64,000 nucleotides of DNA from Prochlorococcus sp. AG-355-P07 (GCA_003280575.1 QCEN01000002.1:62001-126000), one strand, 5' to 3'. Numbered from the stretch's first letter, positions 33,519 to 44,554 are shown. A program made the numbers and translations. Notes: generated from the sequence alone by a model not told the origin.

Positions 33519-34697
33519 ATGAGTCAAGTTAATTTATCTGATCGGGCACTTTCAATTGAGCCTTCTCTTACACTACAGATAAGTGCTAAAGCAAATCAAT
33601 TATCTGCTGAAGGAGTAGATATTTGCAATTTAAGTGCAGGAGAACCTGATTTTGATGCCCCAAAAGAAGTTATTGAGGCTACAAGTAAAGCTATATTTGA
33701 TGGATTCACAAAGTACGGGCCTGCAGCAGGGAATTTAGATCTCCGAAAAGCAATTGCAAATAAACTTCAAATTCAAAACGATTTAAATTATGAATTTGAG
33801 AATGTAATGGTCACAAATGGTGCTAAGCAAGCAATATATAATCTTTTCCAAATATTGTTAAACCCTGGAGACGAAGTTATTATTCCTTCTCCATATTGGT
33901 TAAGTTATCCCCAGATGGTTAGATTGGCCGGTGGGAAGCCAATTTTTACAAATTCTTCTGCAGAAGATGGATTTAAAATAAATATAGAAGATTTGAAGTC
34001 TAAAATCTCTTCAAAAACTAAATTTATAATTATCAATTCTCCCAATAATCCTACTGGAAGAGTTATGTCAAAGATAGAGTTATTACAAATTGCCGATCTA
34101 GCTAGAGAAAATCCAAATATCAATATTCTTTCTGATGAGATTTACGAACTAATCCTTAAAAAAGAATTTAAAAACTACAGTTTATCTTCATTAGCAAATG
34201 ACTTAAAAGATAGAATTTTTATAATAAATGGGTTTGCGAAAGGATGGGCTATGACTGGCTGGAGGATAGGTTATTTAGTCGGTCCCAAAGATGTAATCAA
34301 AGCATCCTCAGCATTACAAAGTCAAAGCACAAGTAATGTTTGCTCTTTTGTTCAAAAAGGTGCTTTAGAGGCTTTAAAAATTAATAATGAGTTTTTCTCA
34401 ATTATAAATAGCCATTATGATCAAAGAAGAAGACTTCTCTATGAGGGCCTTAATAATATAAATGGGATTTATATTGAAGAACCTAACGGAGCATTTTACG
34501 CATTTCCAAAATTACCTAACTCCTCAATTACTTCTGTTGATTTCTGCAATAAAGCTCTTCAAGATTACGGATTAGTTGTTGTACCTGGAAAAGCTTTTGG
34601 GGAAGATCAATGTATAAGAATATCTTGTGCAGCTTCAGAGATTAAAATAAAAGATGGGCTACAAAGGATTGAAAAAGCAATATCTGAATACTATTAA
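33519..34697 (+). CDS. aspC: Aspartate aminotransferase (class I PLP enzyme)
   Basis: 392 residues from ATG 33519; TTG 33501 would add six residues. Motifs are LSAGEPDFDAP, YGPAAGNLDLRKAI, NSPNNPTGRV, LSDEIYE, and the PLP lysine in NGFAKGWAMTGWRIG. The type resembles thermostable cyanobacterial aspartate/prephenate aminotransferases. It transfers amino groups between aspartate and 2-oxoacids. It ends 13 bases before phnD but is likely an independent function. Confidence 0.92.
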   Translation: MSQVNLSDRALSIEPSLTLQISAKANQLSAEGVDICNLSAGEPDFDAPKEVIEATSKAIFDGFTKYGPAAGNLDLRKAIANKLQIQNDLNYEFENVMVTNGAKQAIYNLFQILLNPGDEVIIPSPYWLSYPQMVRLAGGKPIFTNSSAEDGFKINIEDLKSKISSKTKFIIINSPNNPTGRVMSKIELLQIADLARENPNINILSDEIYELILKKEFKNYSLSSLANDLKDRIFIINGFAKGWAMTGWRIGYLVGPKDVIKASSALQSQSTSNVCSFVQKGALEALKINNEFFSIINSHYDQRRRLLYEGLNNINGIYIEEPNGAFYAFPKLPNSSITSVDFCNKALQDYGLVVVPGKAFGEDQCIRISCAASEIKIKDGLQRIEKAISEYY

Positions 34698-34710
34698 CTT
34701 AAAGAAAGTT

Positions 34711-35604
34711 ATGTTTAATTTAAAGAATTTCCTACTAAGTTCATCTCTATTATTTTCTATTTTTTCATCACCTGTATTTTCAAATCCCAAAGTTTTAAAA
34801 GTTGGAGCAATACCTGATCAAAACCAAGATGTTTTGGACAAAAGATTTAATTTATTTTCAAAAGAATTATCCAAACAACTAGATGTAGAAGTTCAATACA
34901 TTCCTGTTATTAATTATGTTGCAGCAGTAACTGGATTTAGAACTAGAGATTTAGATTTAGTTTGGTTTGGCGGTTTATCAGGAGTTCAAGCCAGACTACA
35001 AACTCCTAATTCAATTGTCATAGCTCAAAGAGATATCGATAAGGAATTTAAAAGTGTTTTTATAGTTAACAAAAATTTAGAACTTAATCCAATTTCAAAC
35101 ATTAAAGGACTTAAAAAACTAAAAAATTTGAGATTTACTTTTGGCTCTGAAAACTCAACTTCTGGAAGATTAATGCCAGAATATTTTTTGAATCGAGCAG
35201 GGGTAGAAATTAAAAACTTTAAAGGCAAAAAAGCAGGTTTTAGTGGGAGTCATGATGCCACTATAGCTTTAGTTAATAGTGGGGCATTTGATGCTGGAGC
35301 TTTAAATAAACAAGTTTGGGGAAACACTCTTAAAAATAATCCCAAAAGAACAAGTAATTCAGAATTATTCTGGATCACCCCAGAATATGTTGACTATCAT
35401 TGGATTGCTCAAGGGGATCTTGACAATAGATTCGGGGAAGGGTTTACAAACGAACTTAAATCAGTAATTCTAAATTTAGATATAAAGCAAAAATCACATA
35501 AACAGATATTAGATATGTTCAATGCAAAAAGATTTATAAGGGCAGAATCAAAACAATATAAAAATATAGAGGAAATCGGAAGGAAATTGAATAAAATTAG
35601 ATGA
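34711..35604 (+). CDS. phnD: Phosphonate/phosphite ABC transporter binding protein
   Basis: 297 residues from ATG 34711, where a signal peptide begins (FNLKNFLLSSSLLFSIFSS ending VFSN). Binding-protein features are VGAIPDQNQDVLDKR, FGSENSTSGRLMPEYF and GSHDATIALVNSGAFD. It delivers phosphonate or phosphite (related PhnD1 proteins prefer phosphite or methylphosphonate weakly) to the PhnC-PhnE importer. No phn lyase genes are in the window. Overlaps phnC by 4 bases. Confidence 0.93.
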   Translation: MFNLKNFLLSSSLLFSIFSSPVFSNPKVLKVGAIPDQNQDVLDKRFNLFSKELSKQLDVEVQYIPVINYVAAVTGFRTRDLDLVWFGGLSGVQARLQTPNSIVIAQRDIDKEFKSVFIVNKNLELNPISNIKGLKKLKNLRFTFGSENSTSGRLMPEYFLNRAGVEIKNFKGKKAGFSGSHDATIALVNSGAFDAGALNKQVWGNTLKNNPKRTSNSELFWITPEYVDYHWIAQGDLDNRFGEGFTNELKSVILNLDIKQKSHKQILDMFNAKRFIRAESKQYKNIEEIGRKLNKIR

Positions 35605-36341
35605 ATAATACTGTCTTAGAATTAAAAAATATATCTTATAAATACAAAAATGATCTGATCCTAAATAAAATAAATTTAAAAATAAATTCTGGGGAGAAAA
35701 TTGCACTTTTAGGTAAAAGCGGTTCAGGAAAAACTACACTTATATCAGTACTTAATGGCACTATCAAGCCAACTCAAGGTGAGGTTAAATTATTTAATAA
35801 AAATTTTGAGGAATTAGATAGAAAGCAGAAAAGTAAAATAACAACTATCTGGCAAGATTTAAGATTAATAGAAGATCTCTCTGCAGAACAAAATGTTAAT
35901 TGCGGACTACTAGCGAAAAACAATTTTTATTTCGCTTTTAAAAATTTACTAAATATAAGTTCTTTTAAGAAGGCGCATAAATATATGCAATTATGTAGAC
36001 TTCACAACTCTATTTACGACAAAAAAATCAGACAACTATCTGGGGGGCAAAAACAAAGAGTGGCTATAGCTAGATCATTAATTCAAGGATCAAATATATT
36101 ACTTGCTGATGAGCCTTTTAATAATCTAGATCCTAAATTGATAACAACAATTAAAAACCTAATGCTAGAAAGTATCGATAAAAATAATACAAAAAAATCC
36201 CCAAAGACGGCATTAGTTTCATTACATCGATTAGATTTGCTGAACGATTTCGATAAAGTTATAGGAATCAGGGATGGTAAAATTTTTTTCAATATCAAAA
36301 GAAATAACCTAAAGAAGATTCATTTAGACAAAATATATTAA
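35601..36341 (+). CDS. phnC: Phosphonate-type ABC transporter ATP-binding protein
   Basis: 246 residues. Walker A LLGKSGSGKTT, signature LSGGQKQRVAIAR, Walker B ILLADEPFNNLDP. It energises PhnE. The start overlaps the phnD stop (ATGA) and its stop is 4 bases from phnE, so phnD-phnC-phnE is one operon. The final loop after Walker B reads SLHRLDLL, with His as switch residue. Confidence 0.94.
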   Translation: MNNTVLELKNISYKYKNDLILNKINLKINSGEKIALLGKSGSGKTTLISVLNGTIKPTQGEVKLFNKNFEELDRKQKSKITTIWQDLRLIEDLSAEQNVNCGLLAKNNFYFAFKNLLNISSFKKAHKYMQLCRLHNSIYDKKIRQLSGGQKQRVAIARSLIQGSNILLADEPFNNLDPKLITTIKNLMLESIDKNNTKKSPKTALVSLHRLDLLNDFDKVIGIRDGKIFFNIKRNNLKKIHLDKIY

Positions 36342-36345
36342 TTAG

Positions 36346-37848
36346 TTGAACAAATTAAAATTAAACTATACCTCATTATCTTTTCTTCCAATTTTGGTAT
36401 GCATACCTCTAGGGTATCAATTAATAAACAATATTCATTTTGGAGGATTAAAATTATTCCAAGAATTCTTAATTTCTGCATTTAATCCCAAGATCGATAA
36501 TGAAATTATTATTACCATAATTAAGCGATTAAATGAAACTATCTTAATTGGTTTGTTTAGTTGGTTAGTAAGTATTATTTTTGGAGCTATTTTTGGAATA
36601 ATTTCCTCAAATATTTTTTATAAAATCTTTAATATTCCAAATTTTTTATACCGCATAATAAGGTTTTTTCTAACAATAATTAGATCTATACACGAAGTGG
36701 TTTGGGGAATACTATTAATACAAATATATGGAATAAATTTTTCTATAGGAATATTAGCTATATCCATACCTTATATTGCTATAAATTCAAAAGTTTTTGC
36801 TGAACAATTAGAAACTATTGACTACAAAAGTTTTGAATCTATAAATCAAATAAATGCGCCTAAATTTTCTTCTTTACTAACTTTAATATGGAATCCAATA
36901 ATAAATACATTTAAAAACTTTGGTTTATATCGATTAGAGTGTTCAATAAGAAGTACGGTGATTTTAGGATTTTTTGGGGTTGGAGGAATAGGTACCAGTA
37001 TTTTTTTATCTTTCCAAACTTTGAATTTTAGAGAGTTATGGACTTATTTATGGTCCTTAGCAATTTTGATAATTCTTTCTGGATTAATTTTCAAAAAAAT
37101 AAAATTTAATACTGCAAATAAAATCCTATCTATTTTTTTTATTGCAGTTTTTTTTATAACAATTTTATTTTCTTTTTCATATTTTATTTATTTTATTTTT
37201 AATAATAATTTTGAAAATTTTAATTCCTTTAGTTTTTTATTTAAATCAAGCTCAGATTTAGGATTATTTGATTTCTTAAAACTTATATTGGAAACAATAA
37301 TTTTAAGTCTTTTATCAACAGGAATCGCAATTAGTTTCCCTCCATTAGTAATAGGAATTTTTAACAACAATACTTCTAAAATTTTTATAAAAATTTTTGC
37401 ATTTTTATTACGTTTAATTCCTACACCTGTAATACTTCTAACTCTATTAACTTTTAATAATCCTTCTATATCTTTAGCAGCTTTAACATTAGGTCTACAC
37501 AACGCTGGTATTACTAGCAAATTACTTTTTACAAATCTAGATAGCCAAGACAAGAGAAATTATATTGCAATGAAATCTCTAGGAATCTCAAAAAAGACTA
37601 GTTGGCTTTTAGGTTTATTTTCTCAACAAGCAAAAAGTTACTTAGCATATTGCGCTTATAGATCTGACATCATTATTAGAGAAACTGCAATTGTTGGGGT
37701 TATTGGAAGTGTTGGTCTAGGTTGGCAATTGCAAGAATCATTAAGTTCCTTCGCATGGCAAGAAGTTGCAATAGTTATGATAGCTTATAGCTCCATCGCA
37801 ATAGTTGGCGAATTAATAAATGGTAAAATCAAAAATAGTTTAACTTGA
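36346..37848 (+). CDS. phnE: Fused double-domain PhnE permease
   Basis: 500 residues, roughly twice the usual 260-280 of PhnE. Two permease domains follow each other: the first EAA-type loop near SFESINQINAPKFSS (about residue 160) with GFFGVGGIG, and the second near YIAMKSLGISKKTSWL (about 405) with GVIGSVGLGWQLQES. About 12 membrane helices. A single protein would thus make the whole channel. TTG start at 36346. Substrate as for phnD. Confidence 0.92.
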   Translation: MNKLKLNYTSLSFLPILVCIPLGYQLINNIHFGGLKLFQEFLISAFNPKIDNEIIITIIKRLNETILIGLFSWLVSIIFGAIFGIISSNIFYKIFNIPNFLYRIIRFFLTIIRSIHEVVWGILLIQIYGINFSIGILAISIPYIAINSKVFAEQLETIDYKSFESINQINAPKFSSLLTLIWNPIINTFKNFGLYRLECSIRSTVILGFFGVGGIGTSIFLSFQTLNFRELWTYLWSLAILIILSGLIFKKIKFNTANKILSIFFIAVFFITILFSFSYFIYFIFNNNFENFNSFSFLFKSSSDLGLFDFLKLILETIILSLLSTGIAISFPPLVIGIFNNNTSKIFIKIFAFLLRLIPTPVILLTLLTFNNPSISLAALTLGLHNAGITSKLLFTNLDSQDKRNYIAMKSLGISKKTSWLLGLFSQQAKSYLAYCAYRSDIIIRETAIVGVIGSVGLGWQLQESLSSFAWQEVAIVMIAYSSIAIVGELINGKIKNSLT

Positions 37849-37897
37849 TTTGTAAGAATAATTTGTTGAATCAAGTAATTATTTTTTTCCGGTTATA

Positions 37898-38542
37898 GTG
37901 ATTAGTTTACCAAAACAGCTAGTTGTAATTGGAGATAGCTCAGTTTATGGATGGGGAGATAATGAAGGTGGCGGATGGTGTGAGAGACTTAGAAAAGATT
38001 GGTGCAATAACCAAAATGGGCCAGTAATTTATCAACTTGGCGTAAGGGGAGATGGGATAGAAAAAGTTTCATCTAGATGGGAAAAAGAATGGTCATCTAG
38101 AGGAGAAACGAGAAGAAATAAACCTAAAGCAATTCTACTAAGTGTAGGTCTTAACGACACTGCAGCAATTGGTCAGATAAATGGAAGACATCAATTAGAT
38201 ATAGATGGATTTGAATATGGATTAGAGAGGCTAATTAATGAAATGAACTCTCAAACAAATGTCTTTGTTATTGGTCTAACACCAATTGAAGAAAGCAAAA
38301 TGCCTTTCGCAGGATGTCTATGGTACTCAAATGATTTTTGTAATTCTTATGAAAGAAGAATGGAGGAAGTATGCCTTAATCAGAATGTCCCATTTCTGCC
38401 TACTTTTAGAGAAATGTACTCTGATAAAAGGAGTAAAAATTGGATTACGCATGATGGAATTCATCTAAATTCAGAAGGTCATTTCTGGATTTTCCAAAGA
38501 CTGAAGAGCTGGGAGATTCTTACAAAATGGAAGGAATCCTAA
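37898..38542 (+). CDS. SGNH/GDSL-type hydrolase
   Basis: 214 residues, GTG start. Block I is VIGDSSVYGWG (catalytic Ser), block II LGVRGDG, block III SVGLNDT, block V THDGIHLNSEGH (Asp and His). A complete catalytic set for an esterase or lipase; cytosolic since no signal is visible. Substrate unknown. It follows phnE by 49 bases but shows no evident link with it. Confidence 0.9.
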   Translation: MISLPKQLVVIGDSSVYGWGDNEGGGWCERLRKDWCNNQNGPVIYQLGVRGDGIEKVSSRWEKEWSSRGETRRNKPKAILLSVGLNDTAAIGQINGRHQLDIDGFEYGLERLINEMNSQTNVFVIGLTPIEESKMPFAGCLWYSNDFCNSYERRMEEVCLNQNVPFLPTFREMYSDKRSKNWITHDGIHLNSEGHFWIFQRLKSWEILTKWKES

Positions 38543-38558
38543 GTCTTTCCAAATATTT

Positions 38559-39302
38559 TTAATTTAAAAAATATGAATATAAAATAAGCGCAAAGATAGC
38601 AAAAAAAGAAGCAATACTTGTCTGAATAGAATTTACCAATTCATTACTTAATTTATATTTGTTTTGAAATCTAGCACCAATAATACTCTCAGAAAGTGTG
38701 GCCAAAAATCCCGAAACTGCAACAACTATCAAATGATATTTTGTAGAAATAATTGATAGACGAAGCATTACAAAAGCCATAAATATTGATCCCAAAACAC
38801 TAGCTAATGTTCCTTCTAGACTTACTCCTCCTTCAGTTCCTCTCTCAACCTTTTTAAGTGAAGTAATTAAATATGTTTCTTTACCGAATCTTTTCCCAAT
38901 TTCACTACCAAAAGTATCTGCCAACTTTGCGGCAAAACTTGCAGCAAAACCTACTTTAAACAGCACTACATTGGCAGAATCAAATTTGGTCATAATGACA
39001 AGAAATAATCCTGTAGCTGCAGAGCCCCATACATTCTCAGGACCTCTTCTCCCTCCTCTTTTTTCAGCAATTCCTTGTGCTTTTTTAAATTTAAAACCTA
39101 TTTTAGTAACGAGAGATCCAAATAATAAATAAATTACAACTGACATCCATCCCTGCCAAGACAAACATCCCCACAAAATTGTGCCTAGGATGCCTGCACT
39201 TATCCAACCACTTTTCGTCATCAAAGGAATCTTGCAAAATATATAAATCAAAATGAAATTAACAATAAAACCTATAAAAAATTGATTTCTAATTAAATCC
39301 AT
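38559..39302 (-). CDS. DUF92 family membrane protein (phytol/phytyl-phosphate kinase-like)
   Basis: 247 residues, six or seven membrane segments. Family features are KKAQGIAEKRGGRRGPENVWGS and DTFGSEIGKRFG, then TEGGVSLEGTLAS. In cyanobacteria and plants, DUF92 proteins (VTE6) phosphorylate phytyl phosphate in the salvage of phytol for tocopherol and chlorophyll; assignment by family. The next upstream gene, rsmE, ends 6 bases away. Confidence 0.88.
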   Translation of the reverse strand: MDLIRNQFFIGFIVNFILIYIFCKIPLMTKSGWISAGILGTILWGCLSWQGWMSVVIYLLFGSLVTKIGFKFKKAQGIAEKRGGRRGPENVWGSAATGLFLVIMTKFDSANVVLFKVGFAASFAAKLADTFGSEIGKRFGKETYLITSLKKVERGTEGGVSLEGTLASVLGSIFMAFVMLRLSIISTKYHLIVVAVSGFLATLSESIIGARFQNKYKLSNELVNSIQTSIASFFAIFALILYSYFLN

Positions 39303-39308
39303 ATTTAT

Positions 39309-40082
39309 CTAATTCTTTAATTTCAAATCAATTCTCCACTGATTTAGAATTGATGATGCGTTAATACTAGCAGTCGAAGTTCTTAAGATATTGTTGGAAA
39401 GTTTAACAAGGGGAATATTATTTTTTTTAAAAAAATCAATTTCTTTAGAGGACCAACCACCTTCAGGACCAATTACATTCCAAAAAATACTTCCTTTTTT
39501 ATTTCCAAATTCTTTTTGTTTTCTTAACCATTGATTTAAGTCATATAGAGTTTCTTCTCTAGTTATAGAAATTGAAATTCTTTCTTGATTATCTTTACTT
39601 TTTAGCCATTCAATAATATCCATTCCATTTAAAATAGATGGTTTCCATAATCTCTCACTTTGCTCAACTGCTTCTTTAATAATTAAATTCCATCTCAAAA
39701 GTTTTCTAGAAAAATTTAAATTTTTGTTTATCTGTCTTTCTGAAAATAATGGCTGTATATAATCAATTCCTATTTCAGTACACATTTTCAAAATATCCTC
39801 AAAACCACTTTTTGGTATTACAACAGCTATGCCTAATAAGTAAATTTTTTGTTCTTGAAATAAGTAAGGTTTTTTTAATTGAATTATTTCTAAACAATCA
39901 TTATTAATTTTTATAGCCTTCCATAATGAACCCTTTCCGTTAGCTATAAATATTTCTTTACCATTTTTTATCCTCATTACTTTATTTATATAATGAGCCT
40001 CTTCTTTAGAAAGTTCTAAATTATTGTTCTTAATATTTTCAATTCTTTCATGGGAAATAATTAATCTTGTTAAGTCTTCCAT
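39309..40082 (-). CDS. rsmE: 16S rRNA (uracil-1498-N3) methyltransferase
   Basis: 257 residues. PUA-like N-terminus with EEAHYINKVMRIKNG and the SPOUT domain with NVIGPEGGWSSKEIDFF and LSNNILRTSTAS. The last motif usually has a Glu (RTETA); here Ser replaces it (RTSTA). It methylates U1498 in 16S rRNA. It lies in a tight minus-strand group between the DUF3531 and DUF92 genes, with gaps of 9 and 6 bases. Confidence 0.92.
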   Translation of the reverse strand: MEDLTRLIISHERIENIKNNNLELSKEEAHYINKVMRIKNGKEIFIANGKGSLWKAIKINNDCLEIIQLKKPYLFQEQKIYLLGIAVVIPKSGFEDILKMCTEIGIDYIQPLFSERQINKNLNFSRKLLRWNLIIKEAVEQSERLWKPSILNGMDIIEWLKSKDNQERISISITREETLYDLNQWLRKQKEFGNKKGSIFWNVIGPEGGWSSKEIDFFKKNNIPLVKLSNNILRTSTASINASSILNQWRIDLKLKN

Positions 40083-40091
40083 CTAAAACAC

Positions 40092-40535
40092 TTAATCTTT
40101 GAAAACTAAATCTTCATGTTCTTCAATTGCCCAATCATTATTTTCACCCCCAATAATTAACTCTTCAATTTTTACATAATTGTTTGATATCTCATTCAAA
40201 GAGTTAATTAATATATCTATTGAAATGGAGTCAGAAGTTCCAAAATCAACCCAACATCTTCCCCAATGGTTTTGATATTCCATAATTCCTAAATTATGCA
40301 TTAGGGCTGGAAGAGATGAGTTTTTTTGGTCATTATCATAAGACATCCAACTAAGATCGGAACCCTCTTCATGAGTTTGCAAATTTTCAGAATTAAATCC
40401 ACCTAATCTTCCTAAAACGTACCAACTATCAAAAACACCATCTAAATAATTTTTTTCATCTTGAGTTGGTGATTCTGAAAACCTGATCCAAATCCAACAA
40501 TTAAAAGGATCAACTTCCCTAAAAATAATATTCAT
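40092..40535 (-). CDS. DUF3531 family protein
   Basis: 147 residues. Strong family pattern: EVDPFNCWIWIRF, DSWYVLGRLGGFN and WGRCWVDFGTSD. DUF3531 proteins occur in cyanobacteria and plastid-bearing eukaryotes and have no known function. Soluble. First gene of the minus-strand group with rsmE and DUF92. Confidence 0.88.
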   Translation of the reverse strand: MNIIFREVDPFNCWIWIRFSESPTQDEKNYLDGVFDSWYVLGRLGGFNSENLQTHEEGSDLSWMSYDNDQKNSSLPALMHNLGIMEYQNHWGRCWVDFGTSDSISIDILINSLNEISNNYVKIEELIIGGENNDWAIEEHEDLVFKD

Positions 40536-40618
40536 ATTGACTAATAGCTTTTTAGATCTACAGCTATTATAAATAAGTTATTACTAGATTAAAATTCATA
40601 CCTATAACTTAATTAATA

Positions 40619-41266
40619 ATGCTTGATTTAAAAGAAATATCTTATCAACCCCAAACTGGTGAAAGAAAAATAATAGACAATTTAAATTTAAAAGTTCATG
40701 AAAATGAAATCATTTTAATTTGTGGCAATAGTGGTTCTGGCAAAACAACACTACTCGAAATAATAAGCGGATTAACAAATCCACAAAAAGGGGAAATTAC
40801 TTGGAAGAATAAAATTTTGTCTCCTAGACAAAGAAGATGGTTTTGTGGAGTAGTTTTCCAATTTCCTGAAAGATACTTTATAGGTACAACCATTGGGAAA
40901 GAATTAAAAATAGGCCATAAATCTTTAAGAGAAAAAAATATAGAAATAGTTTTAAATAAAGTTGGTTTGAAAAAAATTAATCTGACCCAACCACCTGAAC
41001 AACTAAGTGGCGGACAACAAAGAAGATTAGCTGTAGCAGTTCAACTACTTAGAAACCCCTCAATTCTTTTACTTGATGAACCAACTGCTGGATTAGACTA
41101 TTCAATGAGAAGTGATGTGAAAAATTTAATTCTTGATTTAAAAAATAAAAATACAATTATTATTGTTACTCATGAACCTGCCCTATTTGAGGGAATTCCT
41201 TCTAGGGTATTATTCTTGGAAAAAGGGAAAATCAAAAATTTTATGAAAGAAAATCATGTACGATAG
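40619..41266 (+). CDS. ABC transporter ATP-binding protein
   Basis: 215 residues with Walker [12 protein letters not shown], signature [12 protein letters not shown] and Walker [12 protein letters not shown]. The spacing and [10 protein letters not shown] resemble the energy-coupling-factor or cobalt-type (EcfA/CbiO) branch. No permease gene is adjacent, so partner and substrate are unknown. The end overlaps hslO by 11 bases. Confidence 0.87.
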   Translation: MLDLKEISYQPQTGERKIIDNLNLKVHENEIILICGNSGSGKTTLLEIISGLTNPQKGEITWKNKILSPRQRRWFCGVVFQFPERYFIGTTIGKELKIGHKSLREKNIEIVLNKVGLKKINLTQPPEQLSGGQQRRLAVAVQLLRNPSILLLDEPTAGLDYSMRSDVKNLILDLKNKNTIIIVTHEPALFEGIPSRVLFLEKGKIKNFMKENHVR

Positions 41267-42164
41267 GATAGTTCGGGCTACTGCAGCAAATGGAGGAATA
41301 AGATTAGTTGCGGTCTTAACTACAGAATCTTCTTTAGAAGCAAAAAAAAGACATGGTCTTTCTTATTTAACAACCTGTATCTTAGGAAGAGCATTTAGTG
41401 CTTCACTGCTTTTAGCAAGCTCGATGAAAATAATGCATGGGAGAGTTACTTTAAGAGTAAGATCAGACGGACCTTTAAAAGGATTACTAGTTGATGCAGG
41501 TAGAGACGGAAAAGTTAGGGGTTATGTAGGAAATCCTAATTTAGAATTAGACCTAGTCAAAATAGGAAATAATAAATATTCTTTTGATTTTACAAAAGCA
41601 TTAGGTACAGGATATTTAAATGTAATTAGAGATAGTGGATTTGGAGAACCTTTTACAAGCACTGTTGAATTAGTAAATGGAAATATTGCTGAAGACTTAG
41701 CTTCATATTTATATCATTCAGAGCAAACTCCCTCTGCTGTATTTATTGGAGAAAAAATTCAAAATAAAAGTGTTATTTGTAGTGGTGGCTTATTAGCTCA
41801 AGTTCTACCTAAAAAAGATACTGACCCTCTACTTGTCTCACTACTTGAAGAAAGATGTAAAGAAATTAATTCTTTTAGCGAAGATCTCTTTAAGTCAAAA
41901 GATAATCTTCTTTCGTTAATTAGAAATATATTTCCCGATATTGACGATAAATCAATCTCTGAAAAAGCTCGTTCCCAAGAAGTTAGTTTTAAATGCAAGT
42001 GTTCCAAACAAAGAAGTTTAAATGCGATGAAAATGCTTGATAAGAGAGAGTTAGAGGACATCCTCAAGAAAGATGGCAAAGCAGAGTTGGTTTGTGAATT
42101 TTGTAAGAATAAATATCTTATTAATTATCAAGAAATTAAATCGATGATAGAAAATCAATCATAA
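41256..42164 (+). CDS. hslO: Redox-regulated holdase chaperone Hsp33
   Basis: 302 residues. N-terminal [16 protein letters not shown] and the domain with [12 protein letters not shown]-like residues ([13 protein letters not shown]); C-terminal zinc/redox switch CKCSKQRS and CEFCKNKY. Under oxidative stress it loses zinc, forms disulfides and binds unfolding proteins. Complete. Overlaps the ABC gene upstream and, by 6 bases, the convergent CPP1-like gene. Confidence 0.95.
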   Translation: MYDRIVRATAANGGIRLVAVLTTESSLEAKKRHGLSYLTTCILGRAFSASLLLASSMKIMHGRVTLRVRSDGPLKGLLVDAGRDGKVRGYVGNPNLELDLVKIGNNKYSFDFTKALGTGYLNVIRDSGFGEPFTSTVELVNGNIAEDLASYLYHSEQTPSAVFIGEKIQNKSVICSGGLLAQVLPKKDTDPLLVSLLEERCKEINSFSEDLFKSKDNLLSLIRNIFPDIDDKSISEKARSQEVSFKCKCSKQRSLNAMKMLDKRELEDILKKDGKAELVCEFCKNKYLINYQEIKSMIENQS

Positions 42165-42833
42165 AAAAATTACGCCTAGCCATAAAATAACCATGGCTGG
42201 AATACTTTGAATTTTTTGTATTGATAGAGAGTTATTTGATACTTCCTGAATGAAAGAATTTGTCTCTAGTAATCCACCGAATATCAATCCTATTGAAAGA
42301 AAGGTAACACTCCAACCCAGAGAACCAATAAATCTTTTTCCCGATTTAATTTGAGTATAGGTAAGAATTAATGTTGAGATAGAAAGTAAAAGTCTATTAT
42401 TAGAGTCTGGACTAATAAATAACAAAATTAAAAATAATATTCCAATAGATACTTTTATTGAAAGATTATCAAATGAGGGGGTGTTTATTTTTGGCAGACT
42501 ATACTGACTTGAGTTCTTAGAGTTATTATTTAGATTTTTTATCTTAGAAAGCAGTGGGAAATTATTATTAGTAAATTGATTAATTTGTTTTTCTTTTTTT
42601 GAGGCACTCACTGCTTCATAGCTTACATTTCCTGATTGCCTGGCTTTCAAACTCCCCATCAATAATTGGTCGAAGGAGGATTCTATTTTTGCTTTCAAAA
42701 TTAAATCTTCACCAGCCTCTTCAACCCTAAGGTCTCTAGCCTTCTGAATATCCTCAAAAGCTGCACCTTCTTTGACACCTAAAATTTCATAAGGTGATTT
42801 TTCATTATTATTTTTATTACTGTTTGAATCCAA
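42159..42833 (-). CDS. CPP1-like family (DUF3353) J-like membrane protein
   Basis: 224 residues. N-terminal J-like domain ([20 protein letters not shown], residues 13-80) without the HPD motif, then a polar linker and three or four C-terminal membrane helices. The plant relative CPP1 stabilises protochlorophyllide oxidoreductase. A thylakoid chaperone role is inferred. Overlaps hslO at the 3' end. Confidence 0.9.
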   Translation of the reverse strand: MDSNSNKNNNEKSPYEILGVKEGAAFEDIQKARDLRVEEAGEDLILKAKIESSFDQLLMGSLKARQSGNVSYEAVSASKKEKQINQFTNNNFPLLSKIKNLNNNSKNSSQYSLPKINTPSFDNLSIKVSIGILFLILLFISPDSNNRLLLSISTLILTYTQIKSGKRFIGSLGWSVTFLSIGLIFGGLLETNSFIQEVSNNSLSIQKIQSIPAMVILWLGVIFL

Positions 42834-42885
42834 AATTTTTTTCTAAATACTAACAGATTAACTAATTTTATAATCCATTAAGACT

Positions 42886-44523
42886 TTATAAAACAATTGG
42901 TTCGACTCCGCTAACAACGGGAGCAACTTTGTTTAAAGTTAATTGATTATTGTCTTCAACAAATTGGTTTAAATTCCACTCATTTTTAAAAAGAATAACT
43001 GGCCGATTCCAACAATCCTTAACTATTTTACAATTGAATACTCTGCCTAGTTTTTCAATGGCTGGCCATCCATCAGAAACCCATCTAGCCAATTGATATG
43101 GCATTGATTCAAGATTAGCATCCACACCATATTCACTTTTCAACCTGTGAGTTACTACCTCCAACTGCAATTGACCAACAGCTGCGAGTATAGGGTCTCT
43201 TTTGCTCTCATCGAAATCATAAAGAATCTGAACAGCACCTTCTTCACGCAGTTCATTAACACCCTTTCTAAAGTTTTTAAATGCTGAGGGATTTGGATTT
43301 CTTAACCAGCTAAATATTTCAGGACTAAAGGATGGTATTCCTTCGTACTCCAAATGAGTTCCAGTATAGAGAGTATCTCCTATGGAAAACATCCCTGGAT
43401 TATTCAAGCCAATAACATCTCCAGGATAGGCATCATCAACTACTTCTCTATCTTGCCCAAATATTTTTTGTGGTCTCGATAATCTGATTGTTTTCCCAGT
43501 TCTGGAATGTTTAACTGACATATCCTTTTCAAATCTTCCACTACAAACTCTTATAAAAGCAACCCTATCTCTGTGCTTTGGATCCATATTTGCCTGAAGC
43601 TTAAAAACAAACCCACTAAATTCATGACTTGCAGGTTCAATATCCCCTTTATTACTATTTCTTGAAGTTGGCTTTTGAGCCATTTTTAAAAAACTATCTA
43701 AAAATGGTCTTACACCAAAATTAGTCATAGCAGACCCAAAGAAAACGGGAGTTAAAGAGCCATTAAAAACTTTTTCTTTTTCAAATTTAGAACCTGCCTC
43801 ATCGAGAACCTCCAATTCTTCAAGTGAGTTTTCAAGTAAATCTCTCTCTACATATTTTGAAAGCTCTTTATCTTCAAGACTTAATCTTTTCTCATTCGAT
43901 TGTCTCCCTCTCACCGCTTTATCAAATAAAATCACCTCTCTTGAAAATCTATCAATAACCCCTCTAAATTCCTCTCCACTCCCAATAGGCCAGTTAATAG
44001 GTAAAGTATTTAATCCAAGTTCTGATTCAATTTCATCAAGTAAGGAAAATGGCTCTCTTCCTGGTCTATCCATTTTATTTATGAAAGTAAAAATTGGTAT
44101 TTTTCGCATCTTGCAAACTTCAAACAATTTTCTAGTTTGAGGTTCTAGTCCTTTAGCAGCATCTTCCAACATAACTGCATTATCAGCAGCAGCTAATGTT
44201 CGATAAGTATCTTCAGAGAAATCTTGGTGTCCTGGTGTATCTAATAGATTGATTACTGATCTTTCATATTCAAATTGCAATACAGTTGATGTTATAGAAA
44301 TACCTCTTTGTTTCTCAAGTTCCATCCAGTCTGAGGTAGCTTTTCGCTGATTACCCCTAGCTTTTACTGCTCCTGCCTGTTGAATGGCACCTCCATACAA
44401 AAGGAGCTTCTCAGTAAGAGTCGTTTTCCCAGCATCTGGATGTGAAATGATAGCAAAATTTCTTCTTTTATTTACCGCATCATGTATTTCTTTATTATTT
44501 AAAATTTTAGTACCTAAGCTCAT
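42886..44523 (-). CDS. prfC: Peptide chain release factor 3
   Basis: 545 residues. GTPase motifs [28 protein letters not shown] and FINKMDRPG; later EF-Tu-like domain and C-terminal [17 protein letters not shown]-3 removes RF1 and RF2 from the ribosome after termination. The length is typical. It is 52 bases from the CPP1-like gene and 31 from the methyltransferase, all on the minus strand. Confidence 0.95.
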   Translation of the reverse strand: MSLGTKILNNKEIHDAVNKRRNFAIISHPDAGKTTLTEKLLLYGGAIQQAGAVKARGNQRKATSDWMELEKQRGISITSTVLQFEYERSVINLLDTPGHQDFSEDTYRTLAAADNAVMLEDAAKGLEPQTRKLFEVCKMRKIPIFTFINKMDRPGREPFSLLDEIESELGLNTLPINWPIGSGEEFRGVIDRFSREVILFDKAVRGRQSNEKRLSLEDKELSKYVERDLLENSLEELEVLDEAGSKFEKEKVFNGSLTPVFFGSAMTNFGVRPFLDSFLKMAQKPTSRNSNKGDIEPASHEFSGFVFKLQANMDPKHRDRVAFIRVCSGRFEKDMSVKHSRTGKTIRLSRPQKIFGQDREVVDDAYPGDVIGLNNPGMFSIGDTLYTGTHLEYEGIPSFSPEIFSWLRNPNPSAFKNFRKGVNELREEGAVQILYDFDESKRDPILAAVGQLQLEVVTHRLKSEYGVDANLESMPYQLARWVSDGWPAIEKLGRVFNCKIVKDCWNRPVILFKNEWNLNQFVEDNNQLTLNKVAPVVSGVEPIVL

Positions 44524-44554
44524 TTATATAATATAAGCGCCTTTCACTTAGTTC

